NCBI RefSeq assembly: GCF_014697545.1
Contig: NZ_JACJSA010000007.1
Span: 276,337-340,336, forward strand
Length of the DNA: 64,000 nucleotides
Source: Oscillatoria sp. FACHB-1407
Lineage (GTDB): Bacteria > Cyanobacteriota > Cyanobacteriia > Elainellales > Elainellaceae
Reading direction: 5' to 3'
Positions 44,342 through 53,533 of this stretch are shown in pieces. Under the pieces are notes generated by a model. The model did not search any database, had not been told where the DNA came from, and was given only the letters and a program-made list of their open reading frames with translations. Position numbers and translations under genes: made by a program. The number at the start of each line of letters is the position of its first letter. The stretch's first letter is position 1.

Positions 44342-45691
44342 ATGATGGGGATGTTGTTCCCCTATGTTGCTCTCACATCAATGGCTCCTACGATCGCTCT
44401 CATTGCTCACGATCGCAAAAAGAATGACATGGTAGCGTTTGCTCGCAAACATGCGCTACTCCTTGGTCGATTTCGGCTGATTGCTACAGGAACAACTGGA
44501 CAGCGAGTTCAGGATGCGACTGGACTTAAAGTTGAGATTCAACAATCAGGTCCTTTAGGTGGTGATGCCCAAATTGCGGCTGAAGTCGTCGCTGGAAATG
44601 TCACAGCTGTTGTTTTTTTGATCGATCCGCTCTACGCTCAGCCCCACGAACCCGACATTCAGTCGTTGCTCCGGTTATGTGAAGTCTATAACGTCCGTTT
44701 GGCCATTAATCTAGCTACCGCTGAGGCGATCGTCACTGAACTCGCTGCCTCTCAAGTTGCTCATTTGATTTTTAACCCCGTGTCGGGTCAGGGCAACCCC
44801 GATCAGGCTTTAGCCACGATTCGACAGGTGCTAGAGCCAAGTATGCATTTGTATGTTCATACAACTACACCCGACGTGAGCGCAGGAGAACTGGCAAAAA
44901 CTGCGATCGAAGCTGGGGCTGACCTTGTAATTGCTTCTGGTGGTGACGGCACCGTTTCGGCCGTCGCTGAAGCATTAATTAATACAGGTATCCCGCTTGG
45001 CATCATTCCCCGTGGCACGGCAAATGCCTTTGCAACGGCTCTGGGTATTCCTGGAGGCTTGCAGGGGGCTTGTGAGACGATCGCCGCTGGGGTGACACGG
45101 GTTGTGGATGCCGCTCGCTGTAATGGGTTGCCTATGATTTTGTTAGCTGGCATTGGCTTTGAGGCGGAAACGGTCGAACGAGCCAATCGAGAAGTCAAGG
45201 ATCGCCTGGGGGCATTGGCGTACCTCCTGGCTGGGGTGCAACAACTCAACGAGCAGCAAATGTTTACAACCACGATTGAGGTTGAGGGCAGCATTAATGA
45301 GTTTCAAGCGGCAGCCATCACCATTGCCAATGCCGCTCCAGCGACCTCCGTACTGGCACAAGGGTTTGGGCAAGTTATCCCCGATGACGGGTTATTAGAA
45401 GTCACCATTGGGGCTCCAATTACAAAAATGCAAGCGATCAACACTGTCATTCAATTATTTGGAGCCGCATTAACCAAAGTCGCGCCTAATCGTGAGGATA
45501 TTATCTGCTTGCGAGCAAAACGACTCAAAGTAACGACAGACCCCGAACAAAAAGTGGTGGTTGATGGTGAAGTGATTGGCACGACTCCCGTTGAAATTGA
45601 ATGTATTCCCGGTGGTTTGACCGTCTTTACCCCCACAGCCAGTGCTCATGCGTTGGATGATCAGGGAGATCCGATTCAGGCATCAGCGTAG
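44342..45691 (+). CDS. Methylglyoxal synthase / diacylglycerol-kinase-like fusion
   Basis: A 449-residue two-domain protein. Residues ~16-134 are methylglyoxal synthase (dihydroxyacetone phosphate to methylglyoxal). Compared with E. coli MgsA the catalytic residues are all kept at a constant offset of four: His23, Asp75, Asp95, His102 and Asp105, with the phosphate loop TGTTG at 49-53. Residues ~140-430 are a YegS/diacylglycerol-kinase-like lipid kinase: NPVSGQGN (145-152), GGDGT (200-204), IPRGTANAFA, and a C-terminal beta sandwich with VVDGEVIG. The two domains join directly with almost no linker. Both activities look intact. Possible products are methylglyoxal and a phosphorylated lipid; the link between them is unknown. 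The start could also be ATG 44381 (MAPTIALIAHD). Confidence 0.88.
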   Translation: MMGMLFPYVALTSMAPTIALIAHDRKKNDMVAFARKHALLLGRFRLIATGTTGQRVQDATGLKVEIQQSGPLGGDAQIAAEVVAGNVTAVVFLIDPLYAQPHEPDIQSLLRLCEVYNVRLAINLATAEAIVTELAASQVAHLIFNPVSGQGNPDQALATIRQVLEPSMHLYVHTTTPDVSAGELAKTAIEAGADLVIASGGDGTVSAVAEALINTGIPLGIIPRGTANAFATALGIPGGLQGACETIAAGVTRVVDAARCNGLPMILLAGIGFEAETVERANREVKDRLGALAYLLAGVQQLNEQQMFTTTIEVEGSINEFQAAAITIANAAPATSVLAQGFGQVIPDDGLLEVTIGAPITKMQAINTVIQLFGAALTKVAPNREDIICLRAKRLKVTTDPEQKVVVDGEVIGTTPVEIECIPGGLTVFTPTASAHALDDQGDPIQASA

Positions 45692-46015
45692 AGGGGGAAT
45701 AGGGAGTAGGAGTGGAGGAGTGGAGGAGTAGGAAATAAGGTGGAATTCCATCACTCTACTCAGTCCTCATCACTCCATCACCCGCCACTCCACCACTCCT
45801 CTTTTTATTCTTGATCTTTTATCGTTCATCCTTCCCTATCACTCCATTACCCCACTATTTCTCAACTCCTTTTTCTTTCCTTTCATCCTTGATCTTTTAT
45901 CGTTCATCCTTCCCTTTTCCCCACTCCCTCATCCCTACTCCTTTTGCTATACCTGACCCAAACTCGATAGGATAAGGAGATACTGTGTATCCGTAATGGT
46001 TGGGAGAGACGCTGC
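45692..46015. repeat. Low-complexity spacer with heptamer-phased and direct repeats
   Basis: No gene is supported in these 324 bp. The tract is made of CACTCC, GGAGTGGAGGAGTAGG and similar units. A longer direct repeat, CTTGATCTTTTATCGTTCATCC..TTCCCT, occurs at about 45810 and again at about 45888. The ccsA promoter and leader should lie between 45950 and 46015. Confidence 0.6.
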
Positions 46016-47032
46016 ATGGATTTGGTTACGCTCCAGAATTGGCTTGATAACGCATCCTTTGCCGTTCTGTTTGTCACCATGCTGGTGTACTGGGGAGGCT
46101 TGGCGTTTCCAAACTTGCCTCTGTCGGTGGCAGGGAGTACGGGAATGGCGATCGCCAACCTCTTCATGGCAGCCCTCCTGGGAGCCCGCTGGATTGAGGC
46201 GGGCTATTTTCCCTTGAGCAACCTGTACGAGTCTTTGTTCTTCATTGCCTGGGGCATCACTGCTGTTCACTTTTTGGCTGAGAATATGAGTCGTAGCCGA
46301 CTGGTGGGGGCGTTTACTGCACCGATCGCCATGGGTATTACTGCTTTTGCCACGCTGACGCTACCGAGTCAGATGCAGGTGTCTGAGCCGCTCGTCCCTG
46401 CTCTCAAATCCAACTGGTTAATGATGCATGTCAGTGTCATGCTGCTCAGTTACTCGGCGTTGATGGTGGGGGCATTGTTGGCGATCGCCTTCCTCATCGT
46501 GACACGGGGGCAAGCGGTAGAGTTGCGGGGCAGTTCAGTAGGAACCGGGGCATTCCGAGATGCTCGTTATCGATTGCGTCGAGCCGGAGAACCAGTGAGT
46601 GCTGCCGCTGTTGCAGAGCAGCCAACTGAAATAGGAGTCGGTAACACGGCTGTGTTGGCGGCAATTGCGACCCCTACTACCACCGAGGCTCAACCCCTCT
46701 CTCCACAACGCCTCAACCTGGCTGACACCCTCGACAACATCAGCTACCGTATTATTGGCTTAGGCTTTCCTCTATTGACGATTGGCATCATCGCTGGAGC
46801 TGTCTGGGCAAATGAAGCCTGGGGATCGTACTGGAGTTGGGACCCTAAAGAAACCTGGGCACTGATCACCTGGCTCGTGTTTGCCGCCTATCTCCACGCC
46901 CGCATCACAAAAGGTTGGCAGGGACGACGACCCGCTATTTTGGCAGCAAGTGGCTTCCTGGTCGTTTGGGTCTGCTACCTCGGTGTCAATCTGCTGGGTA
47001 AGGGGTTACACAGTTACGGCTGGTTCTTCTAA
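46016..47032 (+). CDS. ccsA: Cytochrome c biogenesis protein CcsA (CcsB in some nomenclatures)
   Basis: A 338-residue heme-handling membrane protein of system II cytochrome c maturation, which with Ccs1/ResB passes heme to apocytochromes such as cytochrome f and c6 in the lumen. The tryptophan-rich WWD signature is [18 protein letters not shown] (about residues 262-279), and the last span has HSYGWFF. Conserved histidines occur in [12 protein letters not shown] and [17 protein letters not shown] hydrophilic insert (about 165-225) precedes the C-terminal half. A KGK-domain gene starts 19 bp downstream on the same strand. Confidence 0.95.
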   Translation: MDLVTLQNWLDNASFAVLFVTMLVYWGGLAFPNLPLSVAGSTGMAIANLFMAALLGARWIEAGYFPLSNLYESLFFIAWGITAVHFLAENMSRSRLVGAFTAPIAMGITAFATLTLPSQMQVSEPLVPALKSNWLMMHVSVMLLSYSALMVGALLAIAFLIVTRGQAVELRGSSVGTGAFRDARYRLRRAGEPVSAAAVAEQPTEIGVGNTAVLAAIATPTTTEAQPLSPQRLNLADTLDNISYRIIGLGFPLLTIGIIAGAVWANEAWGSYWSWDPKETWALITWLVFAAYLHARITKGWQGRRPAILAASGFLVVWVCYLGVNLLGKGLHSYGWFF

Positions 47033-47051
47033 TTATTTTGGGAACGAAAGA

Positions 47052-47495
47052 ATGGAAAACGAATTTGCACCACTAAATGATGACGAAGTGTTGTACATCC
47101 GAGAGGGGCGGGTTCTGATTCCAAACCCGACCTTTAAGGTGGTCGAATTTTTAGACGCGCTGGCGCAGGCCGTCAGCGAGCGTGAAGACGAATGGACAGA
47201 AGATAGCGAAGGCTGGTTTGGGTCTGGCTTGCCCTGTGAAGTGTTGCGGTTTGGCAATCAGGGATGGCAGCGGGGTCGTGTCCGAATTCGCTTAGAGTTT
47301 TGCCCTGAAAAACAGCCAAAACTGTTGCGAGAGCAACCCCCTACTCGCGATCGCGAACAGCCCTATAGACGCAATAGCCGTGAAGATGTATATCCTCCCA
47401 GGAGCGATCGCGAAGATATCTACTCTCGCCAAGACCGAGATGTTTACGTCCAACCAGATGACTTTTACGAAGATGACGCAGATGTGAACTACTAG
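47052..47495 (+). CDS. KGK-domain protein with Arg/Asp-rich tail
   Basis: A 147-residue protein. Residues ~1-95 match the cyanobacterial KGK domain (LNDDEVLYIREGRVLIPNPT, GWFGSGLPCEVLRFG, then GWQRGRVRIRLEFCPEK, where this protein has GRV in place of the KGK tripeptide). The tail (~98-147) is rich in Arg, Asp and Tyr with repeated SREDVY, DREDIY, DRDVY units and looks disordered. Function is unknown. The start is ATG 47052; the frame is open back to 46881 inside ccsA but the upstream part is not expected to be translated. It may be cotranscribed with ccsA. Confidence 0.83.
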   Translation: MENEFAPLNDDEVLYIREGRVLIPNPTFKVVEFLDALAQAVSEREDEWTEDSEGWFGSGLPCEVLRFGNQGWQRGRVRIRLEFCPEKQPKLLREQPPTRDREQPYRRNSREDVYPPRSDREDIYSRQDRDVYVQPDDFYEDDADVNY

Positions 47496-47499
47496 AACA

Positions 47500-47548
47500 T
47501 GAAGGATAAACTCTGAAGGATAAAGGATAAAAGCTAAAGGATAAAACT
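47500..47548. repeat. Heptanucleotide tandem array, units TGAAGGA/TAAAGGA
   Basis: Seven contiguous 7-bp units: TGAAGGA, TAAACTC, TGAAGGA, TAAAGGA, TAAAAGC, TAAAGGA, TAAAACT. A reverse-complement set (TTTCATCCTTCATATTTCATCC) follows at about 47572-47593 and reaches the tilS start. Confidence 0.8.
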
Positions 47549-47606
47549 AGACTCCCATCCCTGTATTTTGGTTTCATCCTTCATATTTCATCCTTCAGCT
47601 TTTCCT

Positions 47607-48614
47607 ATGTGGACTCCCCTACACGATCGCCTGCATAAAACGCTTCGGCATCGAGGGTTGTTGTCCAAACAGCAACGCCTCTTAGTGGCAGTGTCGGGAG
47701 GACAAGATTCACTCTGTTTGGCACAGCTATTGCTGGATCTTCAACCCAAGTGGAGGTGGGAGTTGGCGATCGCCCACTGTAACCATCAATGGCGAACGGA
47801 CTCGGCGGGCAATGCCAGCTACGTTATGCAACTGGCGCAACAGTGGGGGCTTCCTGGTTATTGCGTCACGGCGGAAACCCCTCCCACCAGCGAAGCGGCA
47901 GCACGGCAATGGCGATACGAGGTGCTGGCGAGTCTGGCTCAAACTCACGGGTACACAGCGATTGCCACGGGACACACAGCCAGCGATCGCGCTGAGACAC
48001 TCCTTTACAATTTGATCCGGGGCAGTGGTGCAGATGGACTGCAAGCGTTGACCTGGCAACGAGCATTAGTTCCTGGAGTTCAGCTAGTTCGTCCACTGTT
48101 GGAAGCGACTCGTGCTGAAACGGCTCAGTTTTGTCACGAGGCTCAACTGACCATTTGGGAGGACTCTACTAATCAAGACCAAAGCTATGCCCGCAATCGC
48201 ATTCGTCATGATCTGTTGCCCTACCTGCAAACTCACTTCAATCCTCAAGTAGAACAGGCCCTCGCCCAAACCGCAGAATTGCTCCGGGCAGAGGTTGCTT
48301 TTTTAGAAACGTCTGCCCAACACCTGCGAGAACAGGCAAATGTCTATTCCGTTAGCCCATCGACAACTGAGGCTCAGGGGCTAAAGCGAAGTGTGTTGCG
48401 GTCAGCTCCCCTGGCGTTGCAGCGTCGAGTTATGCGCCAAGTTCTACAAGAGCTAATGCCCAGCGCACCCAGTTTTGAGCACATTGAGAAGCTAACTGCC
48501 TTAATTACGGCTACCAATCGTTCTCGCACCGATCCTTTCCCAGGAGGAGCGATCGCTGAGGTCGAGGGGGATTGGATTTGGATCAGGAAGGGAAGAGAGA
48601 AAAAAGCAGAATGA
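47607..48614 (+). CDS. tilS: tRNA(Ile)-lysidine synthetase
   Basis: A 335-residue N-type ATP pyrophosphatase that converts C34 of the CAU tRNA(Ile) to lysidine so that it reads AUA. The PP-loop is SGGQDS (residues 30-35). Other conserved segments are AIAHCNHQWR, ATGHTASDRAETLLYNLIRGSGADGL, RPLLEATRAETAQFC and WEDSTNQDQSYARNRIRHDLLPYL. It has the short C-terminal domain usual in cyanobacteria. The start is ATG 47607; an in-frame ATG at 47568 lies in the repeat tract. It is convergent with hmpF, with a 29-bp gap. Confidence 0.94.
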   Translation: MWTPLHDRLHKTLRHRGLLSKQQRLLVAVSGGQDSLCLAQLLLDLQPKWRWELAIAHCNHQWRTDSAGNASYVMQLAQQWGLPGYCVTAETPPTSEAAARQWRYEVLASLAQTHGYTAIATGHTASDRAETLLYNLIRGSGADGLQALTWQRALVPGVQLVRPLLEATRAETAQFCHEAQLTIWEDSTNQDQSYARNRIRHDLLPYLQTHFNPQVEQALAQTAELLRAEVAFLETSAQHLREQANVYSVSPSTTEAQGLKRSVLRSAPLALQRRVMRQVLQELMPSAPSFEHIEKLTALITATNRSRTDPFPGGAIAEVEGDWIWIRKGREKKAE

Positions 48615-48643
48615 AAAATTAAGAGTATTGACCACTCACCAAT

Positions 48644-50389
48644 CTAGGAGGTCGCATATTCGGGTGATTGGTTGCCCATCAAGTTTGCAATCACTTGTCG
48701 CATCTCGGCGATCGCCTGAAGCTGATAATCGCTTGCCTCCTGGAACTGAGCCATGACCTGAGTAATTGACTCTAGTTTTTGTCTTAAGTTCGTGACCCCA
48801 TCCTGGGTGGGTTGAAGAATAGCTTGATAGGTATTCACCTTACCCCACAGTTCAGCGGCGGCAGCCCGTTGAGACACCAACTGTTGTTCCAGTTGCTTCA
48901 ACTCGTTGCGCTGATTCTCCTGATCAACGGCTTGTTGCTCGACAGCCTGCTGCGCCTGTTCAACTTGACCTGTCAACTGCTGAATCTCAGTCTGTAAGGC
49001 TTGCAACTCGGCTTCTTGTTGCTGCTTGATGCTTTCTAATTGGCTGATAGCCGGACCTAGATCAATGCTGCTATTGGAGCTATCTGGAGTAGCAATTCCC
49101 TGGCGGCGCGCCAGAATGATTTGGTGCTGTTTGAGAGTGGCTCCCCGATCTTGAAGGTTACGACGTTGCCCCACGAGGGTTTCGTTGAGCATTTTGTAAC
49201 TTTCCTGCTCATCTGCCAACTCAGTTTCGAGCTGGAGGCGATCGTACTCGCTTGCCTGTTGAATGCGTTCCTTGAGTTGATCGATCGCTTGTTGTTGCAG
49301 CGATAACTCTTCTTCTTGACTATTAACAAAACGAGACATTTTCTCAAGCTCTCGCTCAAGATCCTGAGTAATGCTCTTCAATTCTTCCAGAGGGATTGTC
49401 TCTAACTCAGCCAATTTAGGATCTGCCGTCAAATCACCGGAGGCGGCCTTTAGGTGTTGATAAAGGATATTTTGGCTTTCCAGTTGCCCTTTAATGGAAC
49501 TTTCCTGCTGTTGCTTGAGGGTTAGAGTGCTTTTTTGTGAGGCTAAATCTGCTCGAAGTTGTTCCAGATGGGCTTGGCTGGTATGCCACTCCTGCCAGCG
49601 ATGGTGTAGATCGTTAGCTTGGCGATCGACCTCATCCTGGAGTTGTTGAGCACTGGTTCGTTGTTGTTCTAGCTCCTGGTAGTAGCTCTCTAAGCTGCCC
49701 TGCTGGTAAGACAAGACATCAAAGGATTGGTTTAACTCCTCACGGACTGACTCAGTAGGAGCTACCGCACTTGACAAGCGATTCAGCAGTTCTTGAATGT
49801 AATAGGACTGCTGCTCGTCTAATACAGCCGACTGCGTCATCTCAGCTTGTCGCTCTTCAAACCGACTCATCTCTCCCCGGAGGTGAGCCCAAGCTCCTTC
49901 AAGCTCCTGGCTCTTGCGTTCAAACTCCTCTCGCTGACGCTGCACTTCTTCGCGAGTTGTTTCGACTTCATGCCGTTGTTGTTCCAACCGCTCGAAATCT
50001 TCTTCCATCTGTTGCAGTTGCTCTTGTCGGGCTTCCATTTCCATTTCCCGACGGTTGAGCTCCTGGCTCTGATAGGTGAGAGATTGCTTCCACTGCTCAA
50101 TCTCTTCCTCTTGGGTTTTGGCTTTCTCTTGCAGCCGAGAAAAGTTTTGCAAGATGCTGACGAGTTGCCGTCCTGCCTCTGTGTGACGCTGGATTTGCTT
50201 AGTAGCTGTCAACTCAACCATGACCAGCACCCCAGCGTTGTAGTTTGCATCATCAGGTGCAGGAATCACCTCCTCGCCAGGCAATGCACTCCAGCTCTGC
50301 TCCGTCCGCTGACAAGCTAATAGCTTCAGTTCAGTTTTACCGCTTCCAATAACCCTGGTCTTCTTCTGTACTTCCGCTAGATACAGCAC
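48644..50389 (-). CDS. hmpF: Pilus motility taxis protein HmpF (coiled coil)
   Basis: A 581-residue protein. The first ~75 residues are a small folded region (LYLAEVQKKTRVIGSGKTELKL, LPGEEVIPAPDD, VMVELTATKQIQRH), followed by almost continuous Gln/Glu-rich coiled coil from about 80 to 555. This fits HmpF of Nostoc punctiforme, reported to localise to cell poles and to be needed for type IV pilus activation in hormogonia. The start is a GTG at 50389, with no strong ribosome binding site. It is divergent from the chemosensory genes across a 753-bp spacer, the same head-to-head arrangement I recall for Nostoc. Confidence 0.85.
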   Translation of the reverse strand: MLYLAEVQKKTRVIGSGKTELKLLACQRTEQSWSALPGEEVIPAPDDANYNAGVLVMVELTATKQIQRHTEAGRQLVSILQNFSRLQEKAKTQEEEIEQWKQSLTYQSQELNRREMEMEARQEQLQQMEEDFERLEQQRHEVETTREEVQRQREEFERKSQELEGAWAHLRGEMSRFEERQAEMTQSAVLDEQQSYYIQELLNRLSSAVAPTESVREELNQSFDVLSYQQGSLESYYQELEQQRTSAQQLQDEVDRQANDLHHRWQEWHTSQAHLEQLRADLASQKSTLTLKQQQESSIKGQLESQNILYQHLKAASGDLTADPKLAELETIPLEELKSITQDLERELEKMSRFVNSQEEELSLQQQAIDQLKERIQQASEYDRLQLETELADEQESYKMLNETLVGQRRNLQDRGATLKQHQIILARRQGIATPDSSNSSIDLGPAISQLESIKQQQEAELQALQTEIQQLTGQVEQAQQAVEQQAVDQENQRNELKQLEQQLVSQRAAAAELWGKVNTYQAILQPTQDGVTNLRQKLESITQVMAQFQEASDYQLQAIAEMRQVIANLMGNQSPEYATS

Positions 50390-51142
50390 ACCGCTATTCC
50401 TCTTTCGTGTCTATAGCCGATTCTGCGATAGTTTGACTGTCTCAGCCACTTGCCCGCATTGTTGATTTCAGTCTAGTAGGGCAGGGGCTATTGAATATAG
50501 CGTACCCCAGTATTCTGATTGTAATAGCGGGACTGGGGGGCTATTCACAAGTCCAGCTAAATTAGTATAGTTTGCAATTTGCCAATCTTGCTTTCACATT
50601 TAGTGCTGATTGATAAACTCACTACCTGAAAGGTAAGAGGTAGGTTGTCTGAATATAGAGCAAGCTCGGTTATGCTCCTTTATACTCTTCAAAACTCGCT
50701 TTGAGCAAGCTTTTTCAAAAGTTGCAATGAGAAGTTGCAATCAGAATAGGGATCTCTTGAGCTTTAGGACTGGTCAAACACACTCCTCAATCCTAACCGT
50801 ACTATGAGGGATAGTTGTGATATCAATGACATCAGATGCTAATAATCAATACAAATCTGCCCCACTTGGCTAATCATCAATACTATTTGAAGAATAAAAA
50901 TTGATTGTCTTAGGTGGAATGGAAGAAGAGTTCTATTCGGTATGGGACTCAACCGTTTCTACAAGCAGGTTTTGAGGTGTATTAGGTTATGCTTATTACT
51001 ATCTACCCACAGTCAGATTGTTGAAATTTTTTAATGAGACTTCTTTAAACGCATGAGATTTAAATACATAAGATTGTGGTGTAGTGCGAAAACGAGCAGA
51101 TCAAATCTCAATTAAGCTGTCATCGGAGAGTGTTCTAGCTGT
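50390..51142. promoter_or_regulatory. Divergent hmpF/hmpA regulatory spacer
   Basis: This 753-bp AT-rich region has no supported gene. On the minus strand CAGAATACT (50517-50509) is followed after 9 nt by TATATT (50499-50494), a promoter-like pair about 105 nt before hmpF. The first resembles the J-Box (GGGAATACT-like) reported at SigJ-dependent hormogonium promoters, with 7 of 9 matches. For hmpA no promoter is obvious by eye. Confidence 0.5.
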
Positions 51143-52441
51143 ATGCAGGGTAAGTTGAGTGAAATAGACATCCGTAGCATTTTACAGCTGGTTGAGTTAG
51201 GTCAGCGGACTGGTGAGCTGTTTGTAGAAGCGTACGGCTCTGCTATGGCAACCGGTGGCGATTACCCTGCTGGGGGAACGGCTTCCCATCGTCCTGCTAA
51301 GATTACTCAATCCTGGTTTGTCTTTTTTCTCAACGGTCACATTATTTATGCGGGGGATAGCGGAGCCAATCTGGCTCGCCTCCGAGACTATCTCCGCCGC
51401 TACAAATTAGAAGATGCTCTCGATCGCGTCAGTGTATCAGCGATCGCCACGGTGAATGCTCCTGAATATGGGCATTTGTGGGCTCTCATCGAAAATCACA
51501 TCCTGACCCCGACTCAGGGACGCTCCATTATTCAAAACATGGTGCACGAAACTCTGTTCGACTTGCTGAGTCTGCATCAAGGGTCGTTCATTTTTGAAAT
51601 TAGCCCTGCCCTGTCTCCGCAACTCACGACGCTGGAGGTCGGTCCACTGGTGATAACGATCATGAAGCAGATCCAGGAGTGGAAGCAGTTTCACCCCCAC
51701 ATTCAATCACCGAGCCAGTGTCCTGCGATCGCGAATGCTGAGCAGTTGCGCGAAACCCTCACCGAAACAACTTTCAAAACGTTAGTGCGATGGGTTGATG
51801 GCACAACCTCGATTCGGCAAATGGCTCGTTATCTCAACCGAGATGTTTTAACGGTCGCCAAAGCTATTTATCCCTACGTTCAACAGGGCTACGTCCAGAT
51901 GCTCCCTGATCCATCGAGCGACGCGACGCCTGCCAATGATGAATTTGGGCTCGGTCAACGCAACAAAATTCCACGGGTGGTTTGTATTGATGACGGAGCA
52001 ACCATCCGAAAAACGGTGGAATACATTTTGAGCCAACATGGGTACGAGGCAACTGCCATCAGTAACCCACTCAAAGCGTTAAGTTTAGTGTTTCAGTTAA
52101 AACCCGATCTAATTCTGTGCGATATTGCAATGCCAGAATTGGATGGTTACGAAATCTGTGCCATGCTTCGTCGCTCCACTGTTTTTCGTCAAACCCCAAT
52201 CGTCATGCTGACTGGAAAAGATGGATTTATCGATCGCGTTAAAGCCCGTATGGTCGGAGCAACTGATTATCTAACAAAACCCTTTGGGGAAAGTGAGCTA
52301 CTCATGTTAGTCGAAAAGTACGTTGGTTTGGGAGACCCAAATCGCCCAAAACCCGAAAAATTACTGGAAGAAGCCTTGGAAGATGAGCTAGAAATTGATA
52401 TCACTGAATCATCTTCTACTCCATCGGTGTCTTACGGCTGA
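51143..52441 (+). CDS. hmpA: PatA-type response regulator (PilG/HmpA)
   Basis: A 432-residue regulator. Residues ~1-180 form a PATAN/DUF4388-type domain (MQGKLSEIDIRSILQLVELGQRTGELFV, with an insert rich in Gly/Ala at 33-52). A helical winged-helix-like part (~195-255, FKTLVRWVDGTTSIRQMARYLNRD) follows. Residues ~277-400 are a receiver domain with phospho-acceptor Asp327 (LILCDIAMP), acidic pair in CIDD and Lys in YLTKPF. There is no DNA-binding output domain after the receiver. In type IV pilus chemosensory systems of cyanobacteria this protein is thought to act on the pilus machinery or its polarity. First gene of the five-gene cluster. Confidence 0.88.
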   Translation: MQGKLSEIDIRSILQLVELGQRTGELFVEAYGSAMATGGDYPAGGTASHRPAKITQSWFVFFLNGHIIYAGDSGANLARLRDYLRRYKLEDALDRVSVSAIATVNAPEYGHLWALIENHILTPTQGRSIIQNMVHETLFDLLSLHQGSFIFEISPALSPQLTTLEVGPLVITIMKQIQEWKQFHPHIQSPSQCPAIANAEQLRETLTETTFKTLVRWVDGTTSIRQMARYLNRDVLTVAKAIYPYVQQGYVQMLPDPSSDATPANDEFGLGQRNKIPRVVCIDDGATIRKTVEYILSQHGYEATAISNPLKALSLVFQLKPDLILCDIAMPELDGYEICAMLRRSTVFRQTPIVMLTGKDGFIDRVKARMVGATDYLTKPFGESELLMLVEKYVGLGDPNRPKPEKLLEEALEDELEIDITESSSTPSVSYG

Positions 52442-52559
52442 TAATAAACGATATGAATTTAAGTTCTCTGGTTTAGGGTTACGGTAGTTTGGTTTACGAG
52501 GCATATCGTTAGGGTGGGAAAAAATCCCAGTTAATATTTGGGTAGCAATCATTAAAGTT

Positions 52560-52925
52560 ATGAGTACAGTTTTAGTCGTAGAAGATAGCGTAACCCAACG
52601 GGAAATGATTACAGATTTGCTCAAAGGAAGTGGTCTGGATGTCACAGTCGCCAGTGATGGAGTAGAAGCACTTGAGCAAATTCAGGGTCAACGTCCTGAT
52701 TTAGTGGTGCTCGATATTGTGATGCCTCGAATGAATGGGTATGAAGTCTGCCGCCAGTTAAAGGCAAATCCTAAAACTCAGAGCATTCCAGTCGTCATGT
52801 GCTCGTCTAAAGGAGAAGAGTTCGATCGCTACTGGGGAATGAAACAGGGGGCAGATGCTTATATTGCCAAGCCATTTCAACCGACAGAATTGGTTGGCAC
52901 CGTGAAACAGCTTTTGCGAGGGTAG
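52560..52925 (+). CDS. hmpB: CheY-like response regulator (PilH/HmpB)
   Basis: A 121-residue single-domain receiver. Phospho-acceptor Asp52 is in LVVLDIVMPRMNGYE; the acidic pair is Glu8-Asp9 in VVEDS; Thr/Ser and Lys switch residues are in VVMCSSKGEE and YIAKPFQP. It lacks any output domain, so it works through protein contact as a phosphate target or sink of the downstream CheA. It is 118 bp after hmpA and 10 bp before the cheW-like gene. Confidence 0.92.
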   Translation: MSTVLVVEDSVTQREMITDLLKGSGLDVTVASDGVEALEQIQGQRPDLVVLDIVMPRMNGYEVCRQLKANPKTQSIPVVMCSSKGEEFDRYWGMKQGADAYIAKPFQPTELVGTVKQLLRG

Positions 52926-52935
52926 GTTGAGTGTA

Positions 52936-53490
52936 ATGATTGGGAATCCGGATTTTTTAACAGGTAGAGGTCAAGATCAAGCTCCCGAATTCCAAGAGCT
53001 TGAAAGTCCTGAAGGTGAGTTGCATTTGAGGTTCTTTGTAACTTCGGGAGACGAGTTTGCTCTACCTGCGACTGGAATCCGGGAAGTTATTGCATCTCCA
53101 CCCGACCGGATTACACCGATCCCGAATGTTTCTCCCCTACTTCTGGGTACGCTGAATGTGCGAGGACGTGTCATCTGGGTGGCTGACCTCGGTCAGTTTC
53201 TGGGAGATCCGACTGCCCTCAGTACAGATCGGTCGGAGATTTCAGTCATAGCTGTTGAAGATCAAGATACCATGTTAGGTTTAGCGGTTGACCGGATTGT
53301 AGGAATGGTTTGGTTGGATGTTGAAGAGTTGCAAATGCCAACGAATGTTCCAGATGGAATGGCTCCTTTCCTCCGGGGTGAATGGCTGCAAAGTAAGGAG
53401 AGTGACCCCTCCAAAGGGGACGCTTCGCATCGCCACCTGCGACTGCTAGATCAAGTGGCGATACTTCGATCGGCGCGGTGGGCAGCATGA
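52936..53490 (+). CDS. hmpC: CheW-like coupling protein (PilI/HmpC)
   Basis: A 184-residue CheW-domain protein linking the receptor to CheA. The domain spans about residues 25-175: [75 protein letters not shown](I/V)WVADL is the core signature. I prefer ATG 52936, with GTAGG 9 nt upstream, over TTG 52927, which would add three residues. The C-terminal ~25 residues ([15 protein letters not shown]) are a short helical tail. Confidence 0.9.
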   Translation: MIGNPDFLTGRGQDQAPEFQELESPEGELHLRFFVTSGDEFALPATGIREVIASPPDRITPIPNVSPLLLGTLNVRGRVIWVADLGQFLGDPTALSTDRSEISVIAVEDQDTMLGLAVDRIVGMVWLDVEELQMPTNVPDGMAPFLRGEWLQSKESDPSKGDASHRHLRLLDQVAILRSARWAA

Positions 53491-53533
53491 ACTTCTAGCA
53501 CTATTAGATATTTGCACGGGCAGGAGAAGGCAA

